A stretch of DNA of 64,000 nt from Bacillota bacterium (GCA_023390815.1 JAEWCC010000001.1:22048-86047); one strand, 5' to 3'. Counted from the stretch's first letter, positions 26,863 through 37,700 are shown. Notes: generated by a model from the sequence alone, not told the origin. Numbers and translations are program-made.

Positions 26863-28206
26863 ATGCCTTTTCCCAAAGGGTTTATATGGGGTGCCGCAAG
26901 CTCCGCGTATCAGACCGAAGGCGCATTCGACGAAGACGGCAAAGGGAGCAGCGTCTGGGACGATTTTTGCCGACTCCCCGGTGTAATTATGGAGGATGAG
27001 GACGGCCGGATTGCTTGCGATACGTACCACCGGTATCCGGAAGACGTGCATCTCATGAAGCAAATCGGACTCTTGGCATACCGATTTTCGGTGAGCTGGC
27101 CGCGCATATTGCCGGAAGGGCGCGGGCGAGTCAATGACGCCGGGCTTGCATTTTACGACAGACTGGTGGATTCGCTGCTGGAAAACGGCATCACACCGTA
27201 CCTGACGCTGCATCACTGGGATCTGCCCTCAGCGCTCCAGCGTGAAGGCGGCTGGCTGAATCGCGATACCTGCGCCGCATTCGCGGAATTCGCTTCCGTC
27301 CTTGCAAAGCACTTTGACGGCAGGGTGCGGCATTACATCACGCTCAATGAACCCCAGTGCGTCGTGCTGCTGGGTCACACGCTCGGCACCAATGCGCCGG
27401 GCCTTAAGCTGCCTCAGCGCGGGCGGCTGCTCATCATGCACCACCTGATGCTCGCACATGGTATGGCTGTAACGTCGCTGCGCAGCGAAAGCAACGCCGA
27501 ACTTAAAATCGGTATCGCTTCAACGGGCAGGCTGTGCTATCCCATAGAGGCTACGCCCGAAAGCTGCCGCGCGGCTGCCCGGTCTTCGTTCACGCTGCCC
27601 GAAGATAATTGGATATTCAACCACAGCTGGTGTCTGGATGCCGCGGTGCTGGGCCAATACCCGCAGGACGCGCCGGATTTCTTCCGCAGTTTTGCGGATA
27701 GCGTACCAGCCTCAGATTGGGATATCATCCGCCAGCCGCTCGATTTCATCGGCGTGAACATCTATCACGGCGCTCCGGTGGACGAGCAAGGCCGCGACGT
27801 ACCCTTCCCCCCCGGTCATCCCCGGACCGCAATGGGATGGCCTGTTACGCCGCAGGTGCTGCGCTACGGTACGCGCTGGATCGGCGAGCGCTATGGCCTG
27901 CCGATACTCGTTTCCGAGAACGGGCAGTCGTGCAACGACCGCATTTACCTTGATGGCCGGGTCCACGACCCGGAGCGGATCGACTACCTGCACCGTTACC
28001 TGCTGGAATTAAAAAAGGCCGTGGAGGACGGCGTGGATTTGATCGGGTATCTTCATTGGAGCCTCACCGATAACTTTGAATGGGACCTTGGATACAGCCA
28101 ACGATTTGGCCTCATTTATATTGATTATCCCACACAGCGCCGGGTCCTGAAGGACTCGGCTGAATGGTTTGGAAAAGTCATCCGCAGCAACGGAGCGTGT
28201 CTTTGA
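26863..28206 (+). CDS. bglA: GH1 beta-glucosidase
   Basis: Retaining beta-glucosidase of 447 aa, no signal peptide, so cytoplasmic. The fold opens with FPKGFIWGAASSAYQTEGA. The acid/base Glu is in ITLNEPQCVV (about 164) and the nucleophile Glu in ILVSENGQSCND (about 352). The ATG at 26863 follows GGAGGG by seven bases; an upstream in-frame ATG at 26842 would overlap the phosphorylase stop as ATGA. No phosphate-binding motif of 6-phospho-beta-glucosidases was obvious, which fits import by an ABC transporter rather than a PTS. Confidence 0.94.
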   Translation: MPFPKGFIWGAASSAYQTEGAFDEDGKGSSVWDDFCRLPGVIMEDEDGRIACDTYHRYPEDVHLMKQIGLLAYRFSVSWPRILPEGRGRVNDAGLAFYDRLVDSLLENGITPYLTLHHWDLPSALQREGGWLNRDTCAAFAEFASVLAKHFDGRVRHYITLNEPQCVVLLGHTLGTNAPGLKLPQRGRLLIMHHLMLAHGMAVTSLRSESNAELKIGIASTGRLCYPIEATPESCRAAARSSFTLPEDNWIFNHSWCLDAAVLGQYPQDAPDFFRSFADSVPASDWDIIRQPLDFIGVNIYHGAPVDEQGRDVPFPPGHPRTAMGWPVTPQVLRYGTRWIGERYGLPILVSENGQSCNDRIYLDGRVHDPERIDYLHRYLLELKKAVEDGVDLIGYLHWSLTDNFEWDLGYSQRFGLIYIDYPTQRRVLKDSAEWFGKVIRSNGACL

Positions 28207-28836
28207 TCAGGGCATACTCAAAAGACGCTCCAGCTTAATGAAATAGAGGCTGCTGTTGTCGATGATCTGTGCCGTTTTAAAGTACGGCGAGAATAAATTC
28301 GCCTCGAATTCGGCGGCGCGCAGCGTCGTCGAATGTTTTTCTTTATCCCCTGTTTGATGGACCGCGTTGATCCTCTCCTTAGAAGCGCCATGCCCCACGA
28401 CGGCAACGCCGCCCGGGCGCACCAGCTCGGCGATTCTTTCGGCAAGCATGGTTTTATTCATAAAATGCGGGTAAACGTTGTACATCAGGGCGACGTCCAC
28501 CTGCTGCAGCTGGGCGGTCATGATGTCCTCGTGGACAAACTCAATTCGCGTATCCTGGTATGCCTTTTTTGCGTATTCGAGCATTTTCGCCGAGATGTCG
28601 ACCGCCAATATCTTTCCGGGCTGCGTTTTGAGCAGATGCGGCAGCATGACGCCTTTACCGCAGCCGATGTCCGCAATGATACTGCCCGGTTCAATGCCAG
28701 ACAGCCGGACAATCTCTTCACGCACGTCATACTCCTCGTGGTGGTTGCTCCACGTCGGCGCCAATGTATCGAAAAAATGTCGGAGCTGCTCATTTTCTTG
28801 CGTCGATCTTTGATTACCGGTTATATGCTCTTTCAG
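28207..28836 (-). CDS. SAM-dependent methyltransferase, probable CTG start
   Basis: Class I methyltransferase of about 209 aa; substrate unknown. Motif I is IIADIGCGKGVMLPHLL, the acidic end of strand 2 is ILAVDISAKML, and VDVALMYNVYPHF and ELVRPGGVAVVGHG follow. A TTG at 28764 would give 185 aa but has no ribosome binding site. The open frame continues upstream through a typical methyltransferase N-terminus (LRHFFDTLAPTWSNHHEEYD) to CTG 28836, six bases after GGGAGG. The stop abuts the GH1 stop (TGA/TCA) with no spacer. Confidence 0.8.
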   Translation of the reverse strand: MKEHITGNQRSTQENEQLRHFFDTLAPTWSNHHEEYDVREEIVRLSGIEPGSIIADIGCGKGVMLPHLLKTQPGKILAVDISAKMLEYAKKAYQDTRIEFVHEDIMTAQLQQVDVALMYNVYPHFMNKTMLAERIAELVRPGGVAVVGHGASKERINAVHQTGDKEKHSTTLRAAEFEANLFSPYFKTAQIIDNSSLYFIKLERLLSMP

Positions 28837-28987
28837 GTCTTTCCTCCCACGGGATAACGCCCGCTTCCAGCGTCTGGCCCCATCATGTTGATTGCTCTAT
28901 CATAAACGGTAAATATAAAACTATCAACGGTTTCCGCACAGCCATTACCCGGAAAAATCATGCCAGCCTCTATGCCTGAAGCAAATC

Positions 28988-30040
28988 TTACAGGTTTCCG
29001 GATTTAGGCCACTCGCTCTCCGGAACATTGGCATACACCTGTTCAATGGTATAGAACCCATCCTTAATGACGGTTTCGTTGATGTTGTCTTTGTTGACCA
29101 TGATGGGTTGGTATACGATACAGTTGATTTCATACGTCCCATCCGAAATCGTACCATGCTCGCCGATATCCTCGCCTTTGGCCAGCTTGACCGCCTTCTC
29201 CGCCGCGCCCTCCGCCAGAACCCGGATCGGCTTGTATACCGTCATGTTCTGCGTATTCTGCACAATTCTCTGACACGCGGCCAGTTCGGCATCCTGTCCG
29301 GTCACAAAGACCTTTCCGGCGAGCCGGTTCTCGCTGAGCGCGTTGATGGCACCCTCGGCCAGCCGATCGTCCGCCGCAATAATCACATCTACGGATACCC
29401 CGGAGCCCAGAACCTGACTGACATAGTTATAGGCCAGCTCATCCCGCCAGTCTTCCACCCACATCTCCCCCACGATGTCAATCTGATTGTTGTCTATGCT
29501 GCTTTGAATCACACCCGTATAGCCCTCATTCAGCAGGGACGAATTGTTGTCGCGCGACGAACCGTTCAGCAGCAGGTAATTCCCTTCCGGCACTGCGGCA
29601 AACGCCGCCTCCCCCATCAGCCTGCCTACCGCGTTGTTATCGAACGATATGTACAAATCGACATCGGAGTTGTTGATGATGCGGTCGTAGGCAATCACCT
29701 TCACGTTGTTGTTATGCGCATACTTCACCAGGTCCTTGAGGCTGTCCTTATCATACGGGACGATCACGAGAACATCGACGCCCTGGTCGATCATCTCCTT
29801 GCACAGCTCAATCTGGCGTTCGCTGTCTTCGTATGCGTTCTTGACGATAACCTCCGCGCCGAGCTTTTCCGCTTGCGCCACAAAGGCGTCCCGGTCACGC
29901 TGCCACCGTTCCACCGTGATCGATTCCGATATGAATCCGATGAGTATCTTATCATCTTCATTCTTATATGTTTGATTGATCCCGCATCCAAACAGAACGA
30001 TGAAAGACAGCGCCAGCAAGCCTACACCAATCTTCTTCAT
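28988..30040 (-). CDS. XylF-like sugar-binding lipoprotein without adjacent transporter genes
   Basis: Periplasmic-binding-protein family 4 lipoprotein of 350 aa (ribose/xylose type). Signal peptide with lipobox IVLFGC. The mature part shows ILIGFISESITVERWQRDRD, IVPYDKDSLK, VIAYDRIINNSDVDLYISFD and TGQDAELAACQRI, which closely follow D-xylose-binding XylF. Start ATG 30040 with AGGAGGTTTGT; a longer frame to 30172 overlaps the response regulator. Usually xylG and xylH follow, but here the next gene is a methyltransferase. It may serve a distant transporter or a sensing role. Confidence 0.88.
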   Translation of the reverse strand: MKKIGVGLLALSFIVLFGCGINQTYKNEDDKILIGFISESITVERWQRDRDAFVAQAEKLGAEVIVKNAYEDSERQIELCKEMIDQGVDVLVIVPYDKDSLKDLVKYAHNNNVKVIAYDRIINNSDVDLYISFDNNAVGRLMGEAAFAAVPEGNYLLLNGSSRDNNSSLLNEGYTGVIQSSIDNNQIDIVGEMWVEDWRDELAYNYVSQVLGSGVSVDVIIAADDRLAEGAINALSENRLAGKVFVTGQDAELAACQRIVQNTQNMTVYKPIRVLAEGAAEKAVKLAKGEDIGEHGTISDGTYEINCIVYQPIMVNKDNINETVIKDGFYTIEQVYANVPESEWPKSGNL

Positions 30041-30053
30041 ACAAACCTCCTGT

Positions 30054-31613
30054 TTAAAGCTGCTTATGGTATGCCGAGGGGGATACGCCTTCAAATTTTT
30101 TGAAAAGCCTGCTGAAGTAATTCGGATCGCTGTACCCCGACATATAGCAAATCTCCTTGATGGAGTATTCACCCTGTTCCATCAGTTTCTTGGCATTCTG
30201 CATGCGAACCAGCGTTAACTGCTCGATGAAGTTGATCCCCATCTCCTGCTTATAGAGCCTGCTGAAATACTGGGGACTGATATACAGCTCCTTGGAGATG
30301 CCATCCAACGTAAGTTCCTGGCTGAAGCGCTCGCCGATGATCCGGTTGGCTTTATCCACGATGATCCCGATGGTCTTGCCCTTGATCTTGTTGATCTTAC
30401 TCGCGATATACCGCAGACGTTCCATGCACATCTGCTTGAACTGCTCGCCCGTACCGCACCCCAGCAGCTGTTTTATGTACTCTCCGTACTCGATATACTC
30501 GTCGTTCTCGATGCCATTTTCAAATGCCACGCGGTGCGCGACGATCATAAACTCGATGAGCCGGCTGCGCAGATTCTCCTTTTCGAAAAAATCTTCATAC
30601 CGGTTAAAAATATCTTCCAATACGTTGACGCATAGCTGTGCGTCGCCTTTTTCGATGCACGCGACGAGTTTGCGCTCCTCCGCAAAGATCTCCAAACCGG
30701 CGTCGGAAATATTGGGCGCTATATCGTCGATGAGAATAATCTTGCCGTCCTGATAGTTAAGGGCTTTGAGCGCCTCCTGATAGGAGACCATGATGTTCTG
30801 ATGGTCATGCACCTTACCGATGCCGACCTTCAGTTCGATATCGAATTCTTGCTCAATCCGCAAGGCGACTTCTTCGAGATAAGCGATGGTCTGAACGCGC
30901 TGCTGATAATGGTCTTCCACGCTCTGCGCGATATAACCCACAACACGGTCGAGCATGACCGGCCCAACGATACACTGATACTTATATTTGAGGCTGTCTT
31001 TAAAGAGCGTATAAATTTTTTGAGTTTGTCCGTTATCGCCAAGCCGCTCGCGGTGGCCCTGAAAGGTCAGAATAAAAATGTACCCTGTATCGCTCCGTAT
31101 GTCGAACAGCGCCTTGTATTCGTTGAAGTTGACCTGCTGAGACAACAGCAGGGAATAGATGAAGCTATGCTCCGCGATGGATACCATCCGATCGATCTTT
31201 TCTTTGGTTTCAAGCTCCTGATCATACTTCTGTTTTTCTTCGTCAAGCTGGCGTGTGATGCGCTCCAGCGTATCCACCAGCCGAGCCTTGTTGACGGGCT
31301 TGGTCAGGTAGTCGATCACACCCAGTTCAACCGCCTGCTTCGCGTACTCAAAATACTCGTATACGGATACGATCACAAATTTAATGTTGTTATGGATCTT
31401 CTTGATTTCCTTGACGGCCTCCAGGCCATTGATGCCTGGCATCCGTATGTCCGTTAAAATGATGTCGGGGCGCTCGTTCCTTGCCTTTTCGATCGCCTCC
31501 CTGCCGGATCTTGCGGTCTGTGTAACCTGGATATTTTTAATCTCATTGCTGACGATATGTTTAACCGACTCGATGACGATCTGCTCGTCATCAAACACCA
31601 TAAGCCTGTACAC
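30054..31613 (-). CDS. YesN-type response regulator with AraC DNA-binding domain
   Basis: Response regulator of about 519 aa. The receiver (1-125) has the acidic pair in MVFDDEQ, the phospho-acceptor Asp in DIILTDIRMPGINGL and the Lys in DYLTKPVNKA. A long middle region follows. The C-terminal 100 residues form two AraC helix-turn-helix units (LTLDGISKELYISPQYFSRL and YSIKEICYMSGYSDPNYFSR). It pairs with the adjacent LytS/YesM kinase and probably activates sugar uptake genes. GTG 31613 was chosen for AGGTGG upstream; TTG 31634 is possible. Confidence 0.93.
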   Translation of the reverse strand: MYRLMVFDDEQIVIESVKHIVSNEIKNIQVTQTARSGREAIEKARNERPDIILTDIRMPGINGLEAVKEIKKIHNNIKFVIVSVYEYFEYAKQAVELGVIDYLTKPVNKARLVDTLERITRQLDEEKQKYDQELETKEKIDRMVSIAEHSFIYSLLLSQQVNFNEYKALFDIRSDTGYIFILTFQGHRERLGDNGQTQKIYTLFKDSLKYKYQCIVGPVMLDRVVGYIAQSVEDHYQQRVQTIAYLEEVALRIEQEFDIELKVGIGKVHDHQNIMVSYQEALKALNYQDGKIILIDDIAPNISDAGLEIFAEERKLVACIEKGDAQLCVNVLEDIFNRYEDFFEKENLRSRLIEFMIVAHRVAFENGIENDEYIEYGEYIKQLLGCGTGEQFKQMCMERLRYIASKINKIKGKTIGIIVDKANRIIGERFSQELTLDGISKELYISPQYFSRLYKQEMGINFIEQLTLVRMQNAKKLMEQGEYSIKEICYMSGYSDPNYFSRLFKKFEGVSPSAYHKQL

Positions 31614-31643
31614 TGGCAACCACCTGCCTTTCAAGGTATTATG

Positions 31644-33143
31644 CTATCGGACGAAAGGAATTTTAAGCGTTACCTTTGTGCCTTTCCCTATATCACTGGT
31701 AATCGATATGACATCCTCGACGCCATAGAAAAGCCGCAGCCGCTGCACGACATTGGCGATGCCGATGCCGGTCGTATGGCCGGATTTTTCGCTCTCAAAC
31801 GGCTCAAAGCTCAAAACCCTGCGGCGGGTTTCCTCGCTCATCCCAATACCGTTATCCTCTACCCCGATACATACGAGATTATCTTTTTTCTCGAGCGTGA
31901 TCCTTACAGTCCCGCCCAGCTCCAGGTTCTCAAAACCGTGAATTGTCGCGTTTTCCACCAGCGGCTGTATGATAAGCGGCGGCACATAGATATCCAGCAG
32001 ACTGCAGTCGATGGTAAAGTCAAACCGGATAATATCGCCAAACCGCACATGGAACAGGTTTCCGTATGCGCGGACCGTGTCCAGTTCTTCCCGTATCCGC
32101 ACTTTTCTGCTGAGGCTCTTTACGTTATAACGGAATATCTTTGCGATGTCGTCCAAAAAGGCCGAAGTCTTGTCGGCGCCTTCCATCATCGCCATCTGCA
32201 CGCCCGCATTCAGCGTGTTGAACAGAAAATGCGGGTTAATCTGCATCTGCAGCGCCTTCATCTCGGCATCGACCAGCATCGACTGAATCTTGAGGTTTTC
32301 GATCTGCTGCTCGAATAGCCGCGATTCCGTATCCGCCTTGTCGTGAATCTCCGCGATATATTCCTTGATGCTGTGCTTCATGTCGTTGAATGCGCCCGCC
32401 ATCACACGGAGTTCATCCTGCGAATTCACTTGAATATCTCCGATTTCAAAGTTCCCTTTGGATATTTCACCCGCCGATTTCGCCAGCTTAACGATGGGGC
32501 GCGTCATATCGATCGTCAAGCGGGAGATAATCATGATGTTCATACATATCACAGAGATGATCAGCACGATATTGGTGGTCTGCAGCCTGCTGATGTCCCC
32601 CGCCATCAACAGGTATTGCGTGGTATTCACGTCCAGCTTGCTCAAGTTCAGGCGCTGCGCGTAAGTATTGATGTATTCCTTAATCTCGCTGGCCCGGGCA
32701 AAGTGATCGATATACCCGTCCGCGTCGTCCATCCCCTTATCGACTACGGCCGCTTCCGCTTCCATCAGATAGGAGTTTACCATGTAGCCAATATCTTTAT
32801 AGATCAGGTCGTCCTGGCTGAATATCCCTTGCGAAGCATCGAACATGCTGTCCGCCTTCTCCGAAAAAGGTTCTTTATACACATAGTAGTTCAGCATGCT
32901 GTCGGAGTCATCCATCACGAGATAGTTGGTCAGGTTCGTATCCACCACGTTCAGATCGTTTAAAAATTCTTCCATCTCCACATTTGCGGAAAACATACCA
33001 TCCATCTTCTCGATCAGATCTCTCGACGAGATCAGGATAAAGATGCTGGTCAAGCTGATGAGTATCGTCGTTGCGACAAAGACAGCCGTCATGCGCGTCC
33101 GGATGCTGCGGAATATTATTTTTCGTTCCTTCTTTTTCATCAT
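31644..33143 (-). CDS. LytS/YesM-type sensor histidine kinase
   Basis: Membrane kinase of 499 aa. A first helix (TAVFVATTILISLTSIFIL) and a second near residue 190 (TNIVLIISVICMNIMIISRL) frame an extracytoplasmic sensor of about 150 residues. HAMP, then a YesM-type dimerisation domain with LQMQINPHFLFNTLNAG containing the phospho-His, then the ATPase with DNGIGMSEETR and GIGIANVVQRL. The ATG overlaps the stop of the sensor-protein gene as ATGA. In clostridial XylFII-LytS systems the partner is a sugar-binding protein of just this kind. Confidence 0.93.
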   Translation of the reverse strand: MMKKKERKIIFRSIRTRMTAVFVATTILISLTSIFILISSRDLIEKMDGMFSANVEMEEFLNDLNVVDTNLTNYLVMDDSDSMLNYYVYKEPFSEKADSMFDASQGIFSQDDLIYKDIGYMVNSYLMEAEAAVVDKGMDDADGYIDHFARASEIKEYINTYAQRLNLSKLDVNTTQYLLMAGDISRLQTTNIVLIISVICMNIMIISRLTIDMTRPIVKLAKSAGEISKGNFEIGDIQVNSQDELRVMAGAFNDMKHSIKEYIAEIHDKADTESRLFEQQIENLKIQSMLVDAEMKALQMQINPHFLFNTLNAGVQMAMMEGADKTSAFLDDIAKIFRYNVKSLSRKVRIREELDTVRAYGNLFHVRFGDIIRFDFTIDCSLLDIYVPPLIIQPLVENATIHGFENLELGGTVRITLEKKDNLVCIGVEDNGIGMSEETRRRVLSFEPFESEKSGHTTGIGIANVVQRLRLFYGVEDVISITSDIGKGTKVTLKIPFVR

Positions 33144-34165
33144 GACTCCAGCCTGTTGTAGGTATCGATATTAACGAGGGTATAAACATCGACATTGGCG
33201 TCAATATAGCTGGTTTGAAAGGAGCTCCCGACGCTGTTATACAGTGCTTGTACACTATTATAGCCCGCTTCATAGCCGTTCCGGTCGAGCACACCGAAAA
33301 CGATTCCTTTCTTGACGAAGTTAATGATTTCGTCCGTCACATCCGTGCCGACGATCACGACCTGACCCACTAAATTCCGCTCAACGATCACGCGCGCAGC
33401 AGCCACTGTGTCTTTCGCGTTGGTACAAAAAATCACGTCAATATCCGGATGCTGCGTTAGTATGGCCTTCGTCAGGTCTTCGGCGCCCAGCAGGTCACTG
33501 CTGCGGTACATCGTACTGACAAGGCTGATCTGAGCCTCGCTTTCGAGTTCGCTGTTGAGTCCGTTCAGCATGACATCATTCTGAGTGGTTGAAAGCTTAT
33601 CGTCTTCTTCGTTGTTCCGGCTGGACAAAATTACGGCGAGGTTCACGTGTTTGTCGTCGCCCCCGGCCTCCTTGACGAGCTTGGCCGCCTGAACGCCGTA
33701 TTCGTAGAAATTTGTTCCCACATAAGCAAGGCGGTTACTGTTTACGCTCTCGACCACGCCCACCACAATGTTGATTCCCTTATTGGTAGCTCGGCGTATC
33801 GCATCCATAAATTCACCGGTGTTTTCGGCCGCCACAATGATGCCATCCACTTTGGACTCGGAGGCAATATTGATATACTCCACGGTTTGGCCGTTGCTGT
33901 CCCAGTTTGTCACCGGATTATATTCGATGGCGGTGTTGTATACTTCCCCCGCCTTGAAAGCGCCTTCCTTAAAATCCTGCCAATATACATCGTCTTCGGA
34001 GTCTAATATGAGCGAGAAATGATATTGCGGATCGTCGCTGAAAACATACGTATTATCCTGATTATAAACGCTGTTGACTTTATTGAAGAAATAGAGCGAT
34101 CCGGTTGCGGAGACGCAAGCTGCGAGTATAAACGCGATCAGCAGGATCTTATAGAGCCATTTCAT
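33140..34165 (-). CDS. Membrane-anchored sugar-binding sensor (XylFII-like)
   Basis: Periplasmic-binding-protein family 4 domain of about 341 aa behind one uncleaved or cleaved N-terminal helix (ILLIAFILAACVSATGSLYFF). HFSLILDSEDDVYWQDF, VDGIIVAAENTGEFMDAI and VVIVGTDVTDEIINFV follow the ribose/xylose-binding fold. Gene order sensor-kinase-regulator with ATGA coupling matches the XylFII-LytS type, where the binding protein passes the sugar signal to the kinase. The ligand is inferred as xylose from the XylF-like gene downstream; it could be another pentose. Start ATG 34165 with GAGG nine bases upstream; ATG 34180 is an alternative. Confidence 0.88.
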   Translation of the reverse strand: MKWLYKILLIAFILAACVSATGSLYFFNKVNSVYNQDNTYVFSDDPQYHFSLILDSEDDVYWQDFKEGAFKAGEVYNTAIEYNPVTNWDSNGQTVEYINIASESKVDGIIVAAENTGEFMDAIRRATNKGINIVVGVVESVNSNRLAYVGTNFYEYGVQAAKLVKEAGGDDKHVNLAVILSSRNNEEDDKLSTTQNDVMLNGLNSELESEAQISLVSTMYRSSDLLGAEDLTKAILTQHPDIDVIFCTNAKDTVAAARVIVERNLVGQVVIVGTDVTDEIINFVKKGIVFGVLDRNGYEAGYNSVQALYNSVGSSFQTSYIDANVDVYTLVNIDTYNRLES

Positions 34166-34482
34166 TGCTAACTGCCTCATTCGTTTTTTCTGGATGAAAG
34201 GAACTGCGCACACAGGTGCCAAGGACACAGCCTAAAGAACGGCGGTCCTCAAAAAGTATGGCCTCGCCTGAGGGCCTGACAAGCATGAACGATTCGTTAA
34301 AGGTCGTCCTTTTGGCCACAGCCGGCAAGACATCGTAATATTCGAATGCCTAAGCACAGATCGGCGACCTTGCCTCATGTTTATCACTGCGCTTTGATGA
34401 TTGAGCTATTCAACACACCATAGGCGGCACTTTCGTCACCGCTTTTTTGCATGATTATCATTTCCAATACACAAGCTTTTTT

Positions 34483-34491
34483 ATTATATCA
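34483..34491 (-). promoter_or_regulatory. Extended -10 promoter for the sensor-kinase-regulator operon
   Basis: On the minus strand TGATATAAT is a perfect extended -10. No good -35 is seen. It would give a leader of about 310 nt. Confidence 0.4.
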
Positions 34492-34593
34492 CATACGCTT
34501 TAGAAAATACAGTAAGCTCCTTAAAAATAAACAACGACTATTCCCTTCATGTGCTTTATTGTATAAGGTAAAAGCAGTCATCAATGTTTTTTG

Positions 34594-34622
34594 TTGACAT
34601 GGTTATTATTACATGTTATATA
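34594..34622 (+). promoter_or_regulatory. Sigma-A type promoter of the first giant repeat-protein gene
   Basis: A perfect TTGACA (34594-34599), 17-bp spacer and TATATA (34617-34622). The leader would be about 140 nt. The second giant gene has a similar arrangement. Confidence 0.75.
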
Positions 34623-34766
34623 TTATTTATCTATATAGTTTATTTATTGTATTTATTTTATTTAATTGATATTGCAGGTATTAATATCATTTCTGTTAAA
34701 CTTTACCTTCTTGTTCCAGCTTTATTGGCCGGGACATATATACTAATTTGAAACGGAGGATAGGTC

Positions 34767-37700
34767 ATGAAAAAAATTTTAGGGTTATTGCTGGTATTGA
34801 TCATGGTATTCACGATGATGCCGTCTGCTGCGCTGGCGGAAGACCCGCCGCCCGAGCCGACGCCGACGGAAACCCCTGCGCCGCCCGAACCGACGCCGAC
34901 AGCAACGCCTGCGCCGACGGAGACGCCTGCGCCGACGGAGACGCCTGCCCCTACGGAGACGCCTGCGCCTACGCCTGTATCGGTGCTGATGGATGACGGT
35001 TCAGATTGCCCATATCCTAGTTGTGCGTGTCATAACGAATTGCTTGGTTGGGAAATAATAAACCACGGCAATGATGTTGATGGTACACATTACATTACTG
35101 GAAGATCGGGAAGTACAGTGAAAATGTTTGCTTATGATAGCGCTGGGACGTTGACTTATTCCCGTGTTATGACGGAAGGTGACATTTATACAGACCATTA
35201 TACATCGAGATATAATACATATGGCGATATAGTCATCATTAAATATAACGATGGTACGGTATCATATATGAAAGGTTACGTTACATATGATGGATTAACC
35301 GTATCCTTAGGCAGAAGGCCAAACACTAATGCTAGTTCCTTTGATGATTATAAAGATTATATCGAATTATGGATTGACAACAGAGCAAGTGATAAATATG
35401 CTTTGCAGGAATATATAAATTATTCGTATAATGAAATATCATATTGCTACAGTCACCCTGGTCATAATTATGAAGAGGTTCTTGAGTGGGAAGGATTAGA
35501 TCCTTTTTATCCGATCAAGGTAGCACCCGACACGAATACCCCCCCAGTGTATATGTATAGAAAAACGGACATGTCGCGTATTAAGTTTACTAGTATTGAT
35601 AAGTGTGTTGACATAGGTAATTCACCTGGAGAAATTTTACTTAGGATTTGTTCTGTATTCAAGAACGCTCCGGGAGCCTTGCTTGATCTCCTCATTGATA
35701 CGGCTTTTGGCACAGCGAATGCCAGCTTGCAGCCAACATTCACCGTTAGTTTAGACTACTATATATCATATCGCAGATATGACTTTAATACCAGACAAAA
35801 CTTATGGTCTACAACGTATTCTATTGGAGAATCTGATGTTACGGAATTTATGAAAACCGGCGAAAACGCTTATCTTGCAAATTCCTGGAGTTGGCTCCCC
35901 CTCGGGGATGAGTTGAATAAGACCGATGTAGGTTACGTTCTGGCAAAGTTCCAGGCTATCCATAAGCATACATATTCGTCTGATCCAGGAGCAAAATACG
36001 ATAAGCCTTGTTCGATGATATGTCCTGACTGCGGCTACGGACGCAGAGCTTGGCCACGCTATTTTGGTGGTGGCAATATATATGGCCATACGAAATGCTG
36101 GCGGCATGTTTATCAAAACGGGCAATGGGAACATGTAAATTACGACGTAGATTGTGGCATCCCAATTCTTGATTGGGATCAGGGGTTTGAATCTTATGAG
36201 ATCGAATCGTATCCATGTGATTGCACACTCGATACTGATCGATTTACGTGCAGTCCAAGCGATCCGGACTACGATCCCTACCATATCTATTCGGATTGCA
36301 CAGACAAAACATGCAACGACTGCGGCTATGTGCGCGACACGGGCAATCATTGTTACATATACTGTACGGATACCACGTGCGCGTACTGCGGGGCACCCCG
36401 TATTCCGCAAAGCCATGAATTAGAATGGCGTGAAACCTTCTTATATGATGAACACGGATTCCAACTGATTGACGAGAACGGATTACCGCTGAAAGGACAC
36501 GCGCAAGGCTGCAAAAACTGCTTATATATTGTCCCGGGCAGCATAGGTTCTCACTCTTACACTGTATGGCACGGCTACGGCTGGCCTTGTGAGTACAGCA
36601 TTTGCTCAATTTGCAGATTAGACCAAACAGAAATTACCCGTGAACATAATCTTGTCGAATATTATTATTTCGATGGAGGTTTGAATTCAACATCTCCGGA
36701 GTATATTTGCGCAAACGGAGGGTATATCAAATATAAATGCCTGAACAATTGCGGTTATATCGATGATGAATTCAAACTGGTCAGCAGGGGCCACATTGAC
36801 TATAACAGCGACGGGACCTGCGACCGGTGCGGGCATGTCGGACACGAAATGACCGGGTACCGCTGGGTAGGCATCGGGGAATACGACAAATGCCGGCAAT
36901 ATCAGAACTATTGCACTACACCGGGGTGCGAATACTATACGGTTGAGGATGTAGACACTACCCATACCTATTCGGATTGCACAGGCGTATGCAGTGATTG
37001 CTTCTATAACCGGGGCACGCCCAGCCACTTGATGACCGGGTACCGCTGGGTCAACGTAGGCGAGTATGATAAGTGCCGGGAATATCAGAATTACTGCACA
37101 AGAGAAGGGTGTGACCACTATACGGTTGAGGATGTAGACATCTCTCATACTTATACGGATTGCTCCGGCATCTGCAGCGACTGCCGCTATAACAGGGGCA
37201 CGCCCAACCACTTGATGACCGGGTACCGCTGGGTCAACGTAGGCGAGTATGATAAGTGCCGGGAATATCAGAACTACTGCACAAGACCGGGGTGCGAACA
37301 CTATACGGTTGAGGATGTAGACACCTCTCATACTTATACGGATTGCTCAGGGGTCTGCAGCGATTGCCGCTACAACCGGGGTACGCCCAACCACCTCCTG
37401 ACCGGGTATCGCTGGGTAAACGTAGGCGAGTACAATAAGTGCCGGGAATACCAGAATTACTGTACACGAGCCGGGTGCGAATACTATACCGTTGCGGATG
37501 TAGACGGTATCCACACCTATACGAATTGCCAGGACAGCGTGTGCAACGACTGCAGCTATAACAGGGGCTCGGTTTCCGGGTACCTGCTGGACGGACATGT
37601 ATATTCGGATTGCCTGGATTTAACCTGTGAAAGAGGCGACAATACCCGCGCATCGGCCTCCCACACCATGACCGGACACCGTTGGGTGAACGTGGGAGAA

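Larger units (their letters stand above)
34166..34766. other. 601-bp divergent intergenic region, AT-rich
   Basis: No gene is visible. The right half (about 34,440-34,740) is much richer in A and T than the flanks. It holds a probable minus-strand promoter for the sensor operon and a strong plus-strand promoter for the giant repeat-protein gene, both listed separately. Confidence 0.7.

Noticed and set aside
26863..28206. GH1 enzyme as a 6-phospho-beta-glucosidase
   Set aside because: There is no PTS in the window; the neighbours are an ABC importer and a cellobiose phosphorylase, which handle non-phosphorylated sugars.
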